Assembly: GCA_031414415.1 (NCBI GenBank)
Contig: JANNVK010000190.1
Span: 1 to 64,000, forward strand
Reading direction: 5' to 3'
DNA from: JANNVK01 sp031414415
GTDB lineage: Bacteria > Acidobacteriota > Blastocatellia > Pyrinomonadales > Pyrinomonadaceae
DNA: 64,000 nt
Under the pieces are notes generated by a model that worked only from the letters and a program-made list of their open reading frames with translations, was not told the DNA's origin and ran no database searches. Positions 1 through 8,717 of the stretch are shown in pieces. A program made the translations under genes and the position numbers. The first letter of the stretch is position 1. Each line of letters opens with the position of its first letter.

Positions 1-8
1 TTTTGAAA

Positions 9-917
9 ATGGCGAAAACATCAGATATTACGAGCAAAAGTTTGATTTCGTTATTGCCGAATGATTGGGTTCGGTGGGCGACAAATGTTGAAGATGCGGA
101 TAATTGCGAAGTTTTGAACACCGAATTTCAACTTATCAGCCGAAACACGGACGCACTGGTTTTGGTAAATAACTCTTCGGTCGGAAAGTTTTTAACGTTA
201 TTTGAAATTCAAACAAGATATTCTTTGGAAATGCCCGAAAGAATGACCGCTTATTCGGCATTCGCCCGTGAAAGATACAGACTTCCGGTTGTGCCGATTT
301 TAGTAAATATCTTGCCTTACGGAAAAGAAATTTCAAACAAATATGAATCGGAGTTTCTCGGCATCAGAGCATTGCAAGATTATCGCGTCATCAATTTATG
401 GGAAGTCAACGCCGAAGATATTTTGGCAAAAAACCTTTCTGCACTAATTCCGTTTATTCCGACAATGAAAGGCGGAAAAGATGTAAAATTATTGCAAAAA
501 GCCCAAATGCAGTTAGAATTAGATGAAGATTTGCAAGGCTCAACCAAACTCGGCGATTTAGAAGTTGCTTTAAGAATTTTTGCAAAACTGGTTTTAGGCG
601 ACAAAGCCAATGACATTTTGAGGTGGACTATGATCGATTTAATTAAAGAATCTCCGTATTACCAAGAACTTATTGAACAAGGTTTATCGGAAGGACGACT
701 GCAAGGATTACAACAAGGTAAAAAAGACGAATCGGCTAAACTTGTTGCCCGACAACTAACTAAGAGATTTGGCGATATTGGCGAACCGCTGGAAACACGA
801 TTGCGTCAATTATCACTTGAACAAACCGAAGATTTAGCTGTTTCAATTTTTGATTTCAACAATCTTGACGATGTGCAAAGTTGGCTTACAAATGTCGGGC
901 TTGGGTTAGAAAAATAG
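9..917 (+). CDS. Rpn-type PD-(D/E)XK nuclease/putative transposase with DUF4351 tail
   Basis: The protein has about 302 residues and resembles the Rpn/YhgA recombination-promoting nucleases. The catalytic core is visible as Asp48 (in NTDALVLV) followed by the E-x-Q pair Glu66/Gln68 (FEIQTRY), the usual D...ExQ arrangement. The last 60 residues (RQLTKRFGDIGEPL onward) look like the DUF4351 tail common in this family, especially in cyanobacteria. Only eight bases lie upstream, so no ribosome binding site can be seen. ATG at 9 is chosen over TTG at 3, and a start further left cannot be excluded. These proteins are mobile-element-like and are often found in many copies per genome. The family assignment is fairly sure; activity is inferred. 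Confidence 0.8.
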   Translation: MAKTSDITSKSLISLLPNDWVRWATNVEDADNCEVLNTEFQLISRNTDALVLVNNSSVGKFLTLFEIQTRYSLEMPERMTAYSAFARERYRLPVVPILVNILPYGKEISNKYESEFLGIRALQDYRVINLWEVNAEDILAKNLSALIPFIPTMKGGKDVKLLQKAQMQLELDEDLQGSTKLGDLEVALRIFAKLVLGDKANDILRWTMIDLIKESPYYQELIEQGLSEGRLQGLQQGKKDESAKLVARQLTKRFGDIGEPLETRLRQLSLEQTEDLAVSIFDFNNLDDVQSWLTNVGLGLEK

Positions 918-983
918 TGAAACGGAAAATTGGTTTGAGATTGAACGCCAAGATATTGAAGTTGAAGATTTGATTTTTTAGTT

Positions 984-1244
984 ATGCCTTGTGTCAGTCA
1001 GTTTTTCGGTATTTTGATATACATTTATTATAACGAACACGCTCCGCCGCATTTTCATGGGGAATACGGTGGAGATGAGGCGTTATACGAAATTGACACG
1101 TTGCGGGTTTATGCGGGAAATCTTCCGCGAAGAGTTCATAATCTGGTGCTCGAATGGGCAGATTTGCATCGCCAAGAACTTATGGATGAATGGAATAAAG
1201 CCAGAGCGGGTGAACCGTTGGACAAAATTGAGCCGTTAAATTGA
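984..1244 (+). CDS. DUF4160 family protein
   Basis: This is an 86-residue protein with the hallmark DUF4160 N-terminus: MPCVSQFFGILIYIYYNEH followed by PPHFHGEYG. The His-rich APPHFH stretch is the conserved core. The next gene begins three bases after its stop and encodes a DUF2442 protein; the two families are frequent neighbours and have been suggested to behave like toxin-antitoxin pairs, but no function is established. The start is fixed by the family's typical MP.(I/V)S.FFGI opening, since no Shine-Dalgarno is visible. It belongs to the accessory block upstream of nuoL. Confidence 0.85.
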   Translation: MPCVSQFFGILIYIYYNEHAPPHFHGEYGGDEALYEIDTLRVYAGNLPRRVHNLVLEWADLHRQELMDEWNKARAGEPLDKIEPLN

Positions 1245-1247
1245 TTT

Positions 1248-1511
1248 ATGAAATTAGTAAGAATTAAATCGGTTAAACCATTGGAAAATTACGTTGTTCA
1301 TCTTATTTTTACAGATGACAGCGAGCGTGATGTTGACCTTGAACCTTATTTGCACGGCAAAATTTTTGAGCCTTTAAGAAAGAATATCAAAGCATTTAAG
1401 GCTGTCAAAGTTGATGAACGGATGAAAACTATTTGCTGGGAAAATGGTGCCGATATTGATCCTGATGTGCTTTATCATAACCTGAAACTTGTTTTCGCGG
1501 AATTAAATTGA
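1248..1511 (+). CDS. DUF2442 family protein, partner of DUF4160
   Basis: The 87-residue protein fits the DUF2442 (NE0471 N-terminal-like) pattern: an initial beta strand (IKSVKPLENYVVHLIFTD), a conserved acidic/leucine segment (VDLEPYLHGKIFEPLR) and the ending WENGADIDPDVLY. The gene starts three bases after the DUF4160 stop, so the two are almost certainly co-transcribed. In comparable pairs the DUF2442 member is the likelier antitoxin or regulator; this is inference. There is no signal peptide or membrane segment, so it is cytoplasmic. Confidence 0.85.
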   Translation: MKLVRIKSVKPLENYVVHLIFTDDSERDVDLEPYLHGKIFEPLRKNIKAFKAVKVDERMKTICWENGADIDPDVLYHNLKLVFAELN

Positions 1512-1561
1512 AAGGTAAGATGTTAGGTTTGAAGATGAAGACAAAGATTTGAGTCTTTAAG

Positions 1562-2179
1562 ATGCAAAATAGTAATTTACAACTTTTCGTGTTTTTGATT
1601 TTTGCCATTAGTCAACTGGCTTGCGGTCAAAGTTCTCGTGTATTAACTGAGCAAAAAACCGAATCAGCTACTGACATCAGGTATGACAATTTGCTTAAGA
1701 ACCTTGAGGAATTGAATCAAGCATTCTTAAAGAAGGATTTTGATAAGCTAGTAAGTTTTATGTATTTGCCGAAATCATTTATAGCCGCAAACGGCGAAAT
1801 GACTGAGGAAAAAAAGATTAGATTAGTTGCTGCCGTAAAAGAAGAAATAAATAGCCAAAATGCAAGTGGACTTAAGTTGAGTGTTAAGTTTGAACAACCT
1901 GAAAAAATTGTTGTTGGGGATAGAAATCTTTTTTCCGTAATAAGAAAAACCACCATTGTTACTGTTGTAAAGGGTGCAAAGGATGTTAATGGAGAGTCTT
2001 TACAGACTGGTCGACATGAATTGAAAGGCTATAATATTGCCGTTTCAGAAGATAATGGAAGAAATTGGCTGTTTTGGGAAAAAGTTTCACCTGAAATGTT
2101 CAAAGCAGATTTTCCTGAAGCCGCAAAATCAATCGTTTTACCTGACGCAAGTAAATTAGTGTTTACTCCCGATCAGTAA
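1562..2179 (+). CDS. hypothetical lipoprotein
   Basis: The 205-residue product opens with a hydrophobic signal (LFVFLIFAISQLAC) ending in a lipobox-like LAC with Cys21, so it is probably a lipoprotein. The mature part has no motif I recognise. It reads as a small alpha/beta domain with a charged middle (FLKKDFDKLVSFMYLPKS) and a strand-rich C-terminal half containing NGRNWLFWEKVS, reminiscent of NTF2/SnoaL-like secreted proteins; that is only an impression. It is the last accessory gene before nuoL and transcribed in the same direction. Confidence 0.6.
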   Translation: MQNSNLQLFVFLIFAISQLACGQSSRVLTEQKTESATDIRYDNLLKNLEELNQAFLKKDFDKLVSFMYLPKSFIAANGEMTEEKKIRLVAAVKEEINSQNASGLKLSVKFEQPEKIVVGDRNLFSVIRKTTIVTVVKGAKDVNGESLQTGRHELKGYNIAVSEDNGRNWLFWEKVSPEMFKADFPEAAKSIVLPDASKLVFTPDQ

Positions 2180-2268
2180 ATAAAATGCTTTAGAAACTTT
2201 GGAATATCTGGCAGATTGGTGGAATCTGCGGAACTAAACAATTTAGGTGTCGGCTGAAAGTAAAAATA

Positions 2269-2289
2269 ACTGTTCACTGTTTACTGTAA
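2269..2289 (+). repeat. three tandem 7-base words before nuoL
   Basis: The words ACTGTTC, ACTGTTT and ACTGTAA follow each other directly and end two bases before the chosen nuoL start. Similar word-reiterated spacers lie before the GT9 gene (20553-20628) and the BON gene (60129-60232). No ribosome binding site is recognisable here. Confidence 0.6.
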
Positions 2290-2291
2290 AA

Positions 2292-4454
2292 ATGACCGAA
2301 AATAATTTATTAAGCATTATTATATTTGCTCCGCTACTTGGTGCGGTAATTAACTGGCTAATCGGCGGTCGTTTGCGAAACGAACTGTTTAGCGGCGTGG
2401 TTGCTTGTGCGTCCGTTGGGGTTTCGTGCGTAATTGCGTTTTATATTTCCTTTTTTGACCACGGCGGAGCTTTGTTTATCGACAAACCGATAATGGATCA
2501 ACTTTGGACGTGGATTCAGGTTGGCAATTTTCGTGCCGATTTCGGCTTAGCTGTCGATCATTTGAGTGGAATTTACGTTTGCTTTATTACTTTCGTTGGC
2601 TTCTTAATCCATCTGTTCGCAACAGGTTATATGAAAGGCGATTCGGGATTTTACCGATTTTTCGCGTATCTAAATCTTTTCATGTTTTCGATGCTGACGC
2701 TCATTTTGGCTGACAATTTTTTATTGATGTTTGTCGGTTGGGAAGGTGTTGGGCTGTGTTCATATCTTTTAATCGGATATTACACAGACAAAGATGAAGC
2801 TCGTGCCGCTGCCAAAAAAGCCTTTGTTGCAAATCGAATAGGCGATTGGGGCGTAATAATGGGTGTGTTTCTCGTCTTTACACTCACCGGTTCAATCTCG
2901 TTTTACGATAAGGTTGTAGATGGCGAAAAAGTTAATTCTGCTCTCACGATAATGGCTCAAATGTCTGCCGATCCATTCACTTGGGGAGCAATAGTTGCCG
3001 GTGGAATTACGACTGCCGCAATTCTTCTTTTTATCGGTGCAACCGGCAAATCTGCACAAATTCCACTTTTTGTTTGGTTGCCTGATGCAATGGCTGGTCC
3101 GACTCCTGTTTCGGCTTTAATCCATGCCGCAACAATGGTTACAGCTGGTGTTTATATGGTTGTGCGTTGCAATGGCATGTATCAAAATGCACCGACAGCA
3201 ATGTGGATTATGGCAATAATCGGTGCTGCAACTGCTATATTTGCGGCAACAATTGGACTCGCTCAAAACGATATTAAAAAAGTTCTAGCGTATTCGACCG
3301 TTTCTCAACTTGGTTATATGTTTTTAGCTTGCGGTGTCGGTGCATTTGGTGCAGCTATTTTCCACGTTATGACACATGCATTTTTCAAAGCGTTGTTGTT
3401 TTTAGGTTCAGGTTCAGTCATTCACGGAATGCATCACGAACAAGATATGCGTCGGATGGGAAACTTGAAAAAGTATATGCCGATAACGCACATCACGATG
3501 TTGCTCGGTTGGCTTGCGATTTGCGGAATTGCACCGTGGGCAGGTTTTTTCTCAAAAGACGAAATTCTTTATAAAACATTTGCCGCTGATGGAATCGGAA
3601 ATTGGAATTATATTCTGTGGGTTGTTGGAGTGATAACCGCTTTGTTGACAGCAGTTTATATGACTCGCTTAATGGCGATGACATTCTGGAGCAAAGAACG
3701 GATTAATGACGAACACACGGATTTATCACACGACAATCACGATGACCATAATGATGAACACGCACATCACGGCAAACTTCATCCACACGAATCGCCTTGG
3801 ACAATGACTGTTCCGCTTGTGGTTTTGGCAATTCTTTCGACGGTTGGTGGACTTGTTGGCGTTCCTTATGCTGTCAGTTCTCTGGTTGGACTAAAAGATG
3901 TCAATGTTTTTGAACATATTTTAGAACCTGTAGTCGCTAAAGTTGGACACGCAGAAAAAGCCGAACACAAAACAGATTCGCATTCTGAAGTTAAAAAAGA
4001 TGTTTCAAAAACCGATGAACATTCTACTTCAACCGCTAAACACGAAGCAGCTGTTCAGCATTCGCCAGAAGAAATTTCACAAGAACGAGGTTTAGCAGCA
4101 TTTTCAATCGGAATCGCTGGACTTGGTATTATTCTTGGAATCTTTTTGTTTAAAGGAAATCCTCTCCGACATATGCCAAAATTGTTTGAAAATAAATGGT
4201 ATGTTGACGAATTTTACAACAAATTTATAATTGACCCTTTGACAAGATTTTCGCGAACGAGCCTTTGGAAAGGTTTCGACATTGGATTTATTGACGGAGC
4301 GGTTAATGGAATCGGCTCTTTCGTAGCCGAATTTGGTTCAATTGTCGGAAAGTTACAAATTGGATTTGTTCGCAGTTATGCAGCGTTTATTCTCTTTGGA
4401 GCGTTGTTAGTAATTGGTTATTTCGTATATTTCGGATTGAAATTATTGAGTTAA
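2292..4454 (+). CDS. nuoL: NADH-quinone oxidoreductase subunit L (NuoL)
   Basis: This is the large antiporter-like proton-pumping subunit of respiratory complex I, in the inner membrane. The core motifs are clear: FVGWEGVGLCSYLLIGYY, the helix with GKSAQIPLFVWLPDAMAGPT, HAATMVTAGVYM and LPxTAGF-like GIAPWAGFFSKDE. At about 720 residues it is longer than usual (about 610-650). The excess comes from two polar loops: a His/Asp-rich one near residues 475-500 (DNHDDHNDEHAHHG) and a Lys/His/Glu-rich one near 550-593. ATG at 2292 is chosen because an upstream GTG would add a non-homologous polar leader made from the repeat words. It is directly followed by nuoM. Confidence 0.95.
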   Translation: MTENNLLSIIIFAPLLGAVINWLIGGRLRNELFSGVVACASVGVSCVIAFYISFFDHGGALFIDKPIMDQLWTWIQVGNFRADFGLAVDHLSGIYVCFITFVGFLIHLFATGYMKGDSGFYRFFAYLNLFMFSMLTLILADNFLLMFVGWEGVGLCSYLLIGYYTDKDEARAAAKKAFVANRIGDWGVIMGVFLVFTLTGSISFYDKVVDGEKVNSALTIMAQMSADPFTWGAIVAGGITTAAILLFIGATGKSAQIPLFVWLPDAMAGPTPVSALIHAATMVTAGVYMVVRCNGMYQNAPTAMWIMAIIGAATAIFAATIGLAQNDIKKVLAYSTVSQLGYMFLACGVGAFGAAIFHVMTHAFFKALLFLGSGSVIHGMHHEQDMRRMGNLKKYMPITHITMLLGWLAICGIAPWAGFFSKDEILYKTFAADGIGNWNYILWVVGVITALLTAVYMTRLMAMTFWSKERINDEHTDLSHDNHDDHNDEHAHHGKLHPHESPWTMTVPLVVLAILSTVGGLVGVPYAVSSLVGLKDVNVFEHILEPVVAKVGHAEKAEHKTDSHSEVKKDVSKTDEHSTSTAKHEAAVQHSPEEISQERGLAAFSIGIAGLGIILGIFLFKGNPLRHMPKLFENKWYVDEFYNKFIIDPLTRFSRTSLWKGFDIGFIDGAVNGIGSFVAEFGSIVGKLQIGFVRSYAAFILFGALLVIGYFVYFGLKLLS

Positions 4455-4458
4455 AAAT

Positions 4459-6051
4459 ATGGATTTGATTAAAGATAATTTACTAACACTTTTGATTTTC
4501 ATTCCGGCTATCGGAGCGATATTGTTGTACTTGCACAACCAATTTTGGAAGCAAACCGAACATTTAAAATGGGTTACGCTCATTATTACACTCGTTAATT
4601 TTGTTGTTTCGCTTCTATTACTTGGTGGGAGCAAAGTTTCGTCCAACGGCTTTATGTTTGAGGTAAATGTTCCTTGGATAAAGGCAATTGGTTCAAATTA
4701 TCACGTTGGAATTGACGGATTGTCCTTATGGCTGTTGGTTTTAACGACGTTCATAATGCCAATTGCAGTAATTTCTACGTGGAAAGCGGTTGAGAAAAAA
4801 CACTTAGCATTTTTCATATTTTTATTGCTTCTCGAAAGTGCAATGATTGGGGTTTTTTGCTCACTCGATTTGCTTGTATTCTATCTATTTTTTGAGGCTT
4901 CACTTATTCCGATGTTTTTTCTTATTGGAATTTGGGGTGGAGAAAATAGAATCTACTCTGCGGTTAAGTTTTTTGTTTACACAGCTTTAGGCAGTCTTTT
5001 GATGCTAGTCGCAATTGTTTCTTTATACTTTATGTATGCCAAAGTTTCTGGCGGAGTTGGAACATTCGATTACATAACGCTCTTAAATTCAATCAAAGAT
5101 GGAAAACTTATAATCGCGGGAACGACTGGAACATTACTCTTTTTAGCTTTTGCATTCGCGTTTGCAATCAAAGTTCCGCTGTTTCCCGTTCACACATGGT
5201 TGCCTGATGCACATACTGATGCACCAACTGCCGGTTCGGTAATTCTCGCCGCAGTTCTCTTAAAAATGGGAACTTACGGTCTAATGCGATTTAATTTCAC
5301 ATTGTTTCCTGAAGCCTCGCGAGAATTTGCGTGGTTGTTTATTTTGCTCGCAGTTATTGGAATTATTTACGGTGCATTGGTCGCGATGGTTCAACCTGAC
5401 ATCAAGCGTTTAGTTGCATATTCTTCTGTTTCGCACATGGGATTTGTCATTCTTGGAATGTTTTCGTTCACAGAACTTGGAATGCAAGGTGCTTTGTTTC
5501 AGATGCTCGCACATGGAATTTCAACTGGTGCTTTATTCCTCTTAGTTGGGTTTATTTACGAACGCCGCCACACTCGCGAGATTACCGAATATGGCGGAAT
5601 TTCGAGCGTTATGCCAGTATTCACCACAATTTTTGTATTTACAACAATGGCATCAATCGGACTTCCCTTTTTAAACGGATTCGTTGGCGAATTTTTGATT
5701 ATGCTTGGAATGTGGAATTCAACCGCACTTTCAGGAAACCTTAACTGGATAGCCACAATGTTTGCTGGAACTGGTGTAATATTCGCCGCGGTTTATCTTT
5801 TGTGGATGGTTCAACGTGTATTTTTTGGAAGAATAACAAACGATAAAAACAAAGGACTTAAAGATTTGAGCTGGCGAGAAATTGGTCTAATTTCACCGTT
5901 GTTATTTTTAATGCTCTTTATGGGCGTTTATCCAAAACCATTTTTAAATGCTTCTAAAGATGCAATTGTGGCAATTCAACAACGTGTAATTGGTGCTGAA
6001 AAAGGTGGTTCAATTGAAAAAGCCGAGATCACAACTAAGTCAGAACATTGA
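4459..6051 (+). CDS. nuoM: NADH-quinone oxidoreductase subunit M (NuoM)
   Basis: The 530-residue polytopic membrane protein is the second antiporter-like subunit of complex I. Diagnostic stretches are YHVGIDGLSLWLLVLTT, YLFFEASLIPMFFLIGIWGG, IKVPLFPVHTWLPDAHTDAP and VAYSSVSHMGFVILG, which carry the conserved Glu and Lys residues of the proton path. It starts four bases after the nuoL stop, so the two are co-transcribed. Instead of nuoN, an unrelated aspartic-protease-like gene follows. Length and motif order are normal for NuoM. Confidence 0.96.
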   Translation: MDLIKDNLLTLLIFIPAIGAILLYLHNQFWKQTEHLKWVTLIITLVNFVVSLLLLGGSKVSSNGFMFEVNVPWIKAIGSNYHVGIDGLSLWLLVLTTFIMPIAVISTWKAVEKKHLAFFIFLLLLESAMIGVFCSLDLLVFYLFFEASLIPMFFLIGIWGGENRIYSAVKFFVYTALGSLLMLVAIVSLYFMYAKVSGGVGTFDYITLLNSIKDGKLIIAGTTGTLLFLAFAFAFAIKVPLFPVHTWLPDAHTDAPTAGSVILAAVLLKMGTYGLMRFNFTLFPEASREFAWLFILLAVIGIIYGALVAMVQPDIKRLVAYSSVSHMGFVILGMFSFTELGMQGALFQMLAHGISTGALFLLVGFIYERRHTREITEYGGISSVMPVFTTIFVFTTMASIGLPFLNGFVGEFLIMLGMWNSTALSGNLNWIATMFAGTGVIFAAVYLLWMVQRVFFGRITNDKNKGLKDLSWREIGLISPLLFLMLFMGVYPKPFLNASKDAIVAIQQRVIGAEKGGSIEKAEITTKSEH

Positions 6052-6054
6052 TGA

Positions 6055-6060
6055 TATAAT
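6055..6060 (+). promoter_or_regulatory. possible -10 box of a leaderless promoter
   Basis: A perfect TATAAT lies immediately after the nuoM stop, ending seven bases before the ATG at 6067. The predicted transcription start would be the A of that ATG, and no Shine-Dalgarno is present, so a leaderless mRNA is possible. No good -35 is seen 17 bases upstream (CAACTA). Tentative. Confidence 0.35.
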
Positions 6061-6066
6061 TAAAAA

Positions 6067-6480
6067 ATGGGTGAAGTAAAAGTAACAATAAAAATAATTA
6101 ACGCAATAGATGAAGGTCTTTTCCGTCGAAATTTAATCAAAAAAGAAGAAATTCGTTTTTATGAAACTAACGCTCTTGTCGATACTGGTGCAATTCCGAG
6201 TGTTCTACCAATTGAAATTGTTCAAAAACTTGGGTTGGCAATTATTCGTAAAGAACGTGCTACTTATGCTAACAATTCGAGCGAAAATGTTGATGTAACT
6301 GAACCTGTCACATTTGAAATTATGGGTCGGAGAGTAACTGAAGAAGTTTTGGTTTTAGGCGATGAAGTTTTAATTGGGCAAATTGCTTTGGAAAGAACTG
6401 ATCTTCTTGTTGATTGTCCTAATAAAAGGTTGATTAAAAATCCAGCTCATCCAGACCAGCTTGTAATGCGTGTAAAATGA
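6067..6480 (+). CDS. clan AA (retropepsin-like) aspartic protease family protein
   Basis: The 137-residue single-domain protein has the active-site motif ALVDTGAIPSVLP (Asp39-Thr-Gly-Ala) and, near the C-terminus, LIGQIALERTDLLVDCPNKR, the pattern typical of small bacterial clan AA proteases that act as dimers. No signal peptide is seen, so it is probably cytoplasmic. The substrate is unknown. Its position between nuoM and nuoN is unusual; it overlaps the next gene by four bases (ATGA), so these two accessory genes form a coupled pair inserted into the nuo series. A possible own promoter lies at 6055-6060. Confidence 0.8.
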   Translation: MGEVKVTIKIINAIDEGLFRRNLIKKEEIRFYETNALVDTGAIPSVLPIEIVQKLGLAIIRKERATYANNSSENVDVTEPVTFEIMGRRVTEEVLVLGDEVLIGQIALERTDLLVDCPNKRLIKNPAHPDQLVMRVK

Positions 6481-7103
6481 GATTTTTTGTCGTTTTATTT
6501 TTGATTCTTGGAGTTGTATTTGTAACCAATGCACAATCTTTTTATGGTTCGACCGATGAGAAAGTGTTTAGAGACGGACGAAATTCAGAAATGTGCGATA
6601 GAGCAGAAACGCCTTTACTTGCTGTCGATTATTCATTATTTAAGGAATTAAATTATTTCAAAACTGTTGTAAATTATCGTGTTGATGCAACATTTAAAGA
6701 ATCTGCTGACGAGAAACAATTCAACTTTGAGACTTCTGCCGGAACTATCAGAAAATATCTCAAAAAAGGTGTTTTAATTTTCAAGATAAACGGCAAGGAA
6801 CATTCTTTAAGTATTTTTCAATCGACAAATACGCCAAAAAATGATGAATTTTTTGATTTATGGTTTGTTCCATTTAAAGATTTGACGAATAAAACTGAAA
6901 CTTATAGCGGCGGTAGATATTTGAGTATTTGGAAACCAGAGAATAGCAAGGTAATTTTAGATTTTAATATGGCATACAATCCGTCGTGTGCTTACGGAAG
7001 TGACAGATTTTCTTGTCCAATTCCACCAAAAGAGAATTTTTTGAGTATCGAGATACTTGCTGGAGAGAGAAAATTTGTTTCTCAAAGCAAAATTAAACAC
7101 TAA
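6477..7103 (+). CDS. secreted DUF1684 family protein
   Basis: The 208-residue product has an N-terminal signal peptide (FFVVLFLILGVVFVTNAQ) and matches the DUF1684 signature in its second half: DLWFVPFKDLTNKTETY, GGRYLSIW, LDFNMAYNPSCAYG and CPIPPKENFL, ending with a LAGER motif. DUF1684 proteins are widespread and uncharacterised; the conserved Cys/Pro motifs suggest a compact beta fold. The start overlaps the preceding protease-like gene by four bases. nuoN begins 11 bases after its stop, so the gene interrupts the complex I operon without breaking co-directional transcription. Confidence 0.85.
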   Translation: MRFFVVLFLILGVVFVTNAQSFYGSTDEKVFRDGRNSEMCDRAETPLLAVDYSLFKELNYFKTVVNYRVDATFKESADEKQFNFETSAGTIRKYLKKGVLIFKINGKEHSLSIFQSTNTPKNDEFFDLWFVPFKDLTNKTETYSGGRYLSIWKPENSKVILDFNMAYNPSCAYGSDRFSCPIPPKENFLSIEILAGERKFVSQSKIKH

Positions 7104-7114
7104 CATTTGAAGAT

Positions 7115-8650
7115 ATGTTTTTAGCAGAACTTGTAAATCCAAACACCAACATTCAAGCAATTTTGCCTGAATTCATTGTTGCTATTACCGCGACTTTAGT
7201 AATGCTCTACGATTGTTTTTTCCCGAATGAGCGAAAACTTTCAACCTACATCTCTTTATTCGGTTTGTTTTTAGCAAGTTTAGTTTTGTTTTGGCTTTGG
7301 TCAACTCCTTTCCCGCCAACGGCTTGGAATGGAATGATTGCCCACGACAACCTTCGGACAAGTTTCTCTTTTGTGTTTATATTTGTCTCTATAATTACCG
7401 TTTTGATTTCGTCAATTTGGGTTAAACGCGAAAAAGTTCCGGCTGGCGAATATAATGCTTTGTTGCTTTTTGCCACATTTGGAATGATGTTGATGGCTTC
7501 TGGAAATGATTTGGTTATCATTTTTCTCGGACTCGAAACACTTTCAATCGCCACTTACGTCATGGCTGGTCTTCGCAAAACTGATTTAAAATCTAATGAA
7601 TCTGCGATGAAATACTTCATTTTAGGTTCATTTTCTTCAGGTTTTTTGCTTTACGGAATGGCGATGGTTTATGGCTCAACCGGCTCAACCAACATCACAG
7701 AAATTGCCGCAAAAGTTGGTGATCCTATTTTTCCTGCTTTGCTGATACTTGGCGGTGCTTTATTATTAATCGGATTTGGTTTCAAAATTGCGAGTGTTCC
7801 ATTTCACGTCTGGACTCCGGATGTTTATGAAGGTGCTCCAACTCCTGTGACCGCATTTATGGCTGCCGGACCAAAAGCATCAGGATTTGCAGCTTTTTTG
7901 CGAATTTTTGTTATCGGTTTTCCACTAATAAAAGGTGCTGTCGCATCAGGATATTTGCACGATTCGTGGACAACAGCCTTGGCGGTGATGGCAATGCTGA
8001 CAATGACTGTCGGCAATGTTGCCGCAATTGTTCAAAATAATGTTAAAAGAATGCTTGCTTATTCTTCGATTTCTCACGCCGGATACGCACTCGTCGGATT
8101 TCTCGGTGCCGGTTTTGCATTAACAACTGATAAACGAGACGAAGCAATCGCAGCAGTCGCATTTTATATGCTCACTTATGCTGTAACAAATCTTGGTGCT
8201 TTTTCAATTATCACGCTTTTAGGGCAAAAAAATGATCGTCGAACAAATTTTGAAGACTATGAAGGAATCGGGTTTAAGTCGCCAGTTCTCGCGTTTTCGT
8301 TATCTTTGTTTATGTTGAGTCTTTTAGGTTTACCTCTAACGGCAGGCTTTATTGGTAAGATAATGGTATTTCGACCGGCAATTGAAGCCGGAAATACATT
8401 GCTCACGATTTTAGTTGTTGTCGCTGTCATCAATTCTGCGATCTCAGCATATTATTATTTACGTTTAATTGTTGTGATGTTTTTCAAAGAACGACTGACA
8501 GAATGGTCTGAACCGAAAATTCCATTGTCATTATCAGCTGTTTTAGTAATTACAGTTGTCGGAGTTTTTTATCTTGGAATGTTTAGTGACGGAATTCTTG
8601 AGAAGTTTAAGCAATCGCCCCCAAAAATTTCAGTTTCTACCAAAAATTAA
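7115..8650 (+). CDS. nuoN: NADH-quinone oxidoreductase subunit N (NuoN)
   Basis: The 511-residue third antiporter-like subunit of complex I is identified by FLGLETLSIATYVMAG, SAMKYFILGSFSSGFLLYG, ASVPFHVWTPDVYEGAPTP and MLAYSSISHAGYALVG. These are the standard NuoN helix motifs with their key Glu and Lys residues. It completes the L-M-N set but is separated from nuoM by about 1.06 kb containing two accessory genes. The start ATG follows the DUF1684 stop by 11 bases. Confidence 0.96.
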   Translation: MFLAELVNPNTNIQAILPEFIVAITATLVMLYDCFFPNERKLSTYISLFGLFLASLVLFWLWSTPFPPTAWNGMIAHDNLRTSFSFVFIFVSIITVLISSIWVKREKVPAGEYNALLLFATFGMMLMASGNDLVIIFLGLETLSIATYVMAGLRKTDLKSNESAMKYFILGSFSSGFLLYGMAMVYGSTGSTNITEIAAKVGDPIFPALLILGGALLLIGFGFKIASVPFHVWTPDVYEGAPTPVTAFMAAGPKASGFAAFLRIFVIGFPLIKGAVASGYLHDSWTTALAVMAMLTMTVGNVAAIVQNNVKRMLAYSSISHAGYALVGFLGAGFALTTDKRDEAIAAVAFYMLTYAVTNLGAFSIITLLGQKNDRRTNFEDYEGIGFKSPVLAFSLSLFMLSLLGLPLTAGFIGKIMVFRPAIEAGNTLLTILVVVAVINSAISAYYYLRLIVVMFFKERLTEWSEPKIPLSLSAVLVITVVGVFYLGMFSDGILEKFKQSPPKISVSTKN

Positions 8651-8717
8651 TTTAAACTACCAATTATTTGCATCTTCAAATTAATGTGCATTTTGTGCTA
8701 ATGTTTTTATAGCGATT

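Noticed and set aside
918..983. A short frame ending in ENWFEIERQDIEVEDLIF after the Rpn gene, possibly a gene remnant
   Set aside because: It is only about 23 codons long, has no start and matches nothing I recognise; too short to support a feature.
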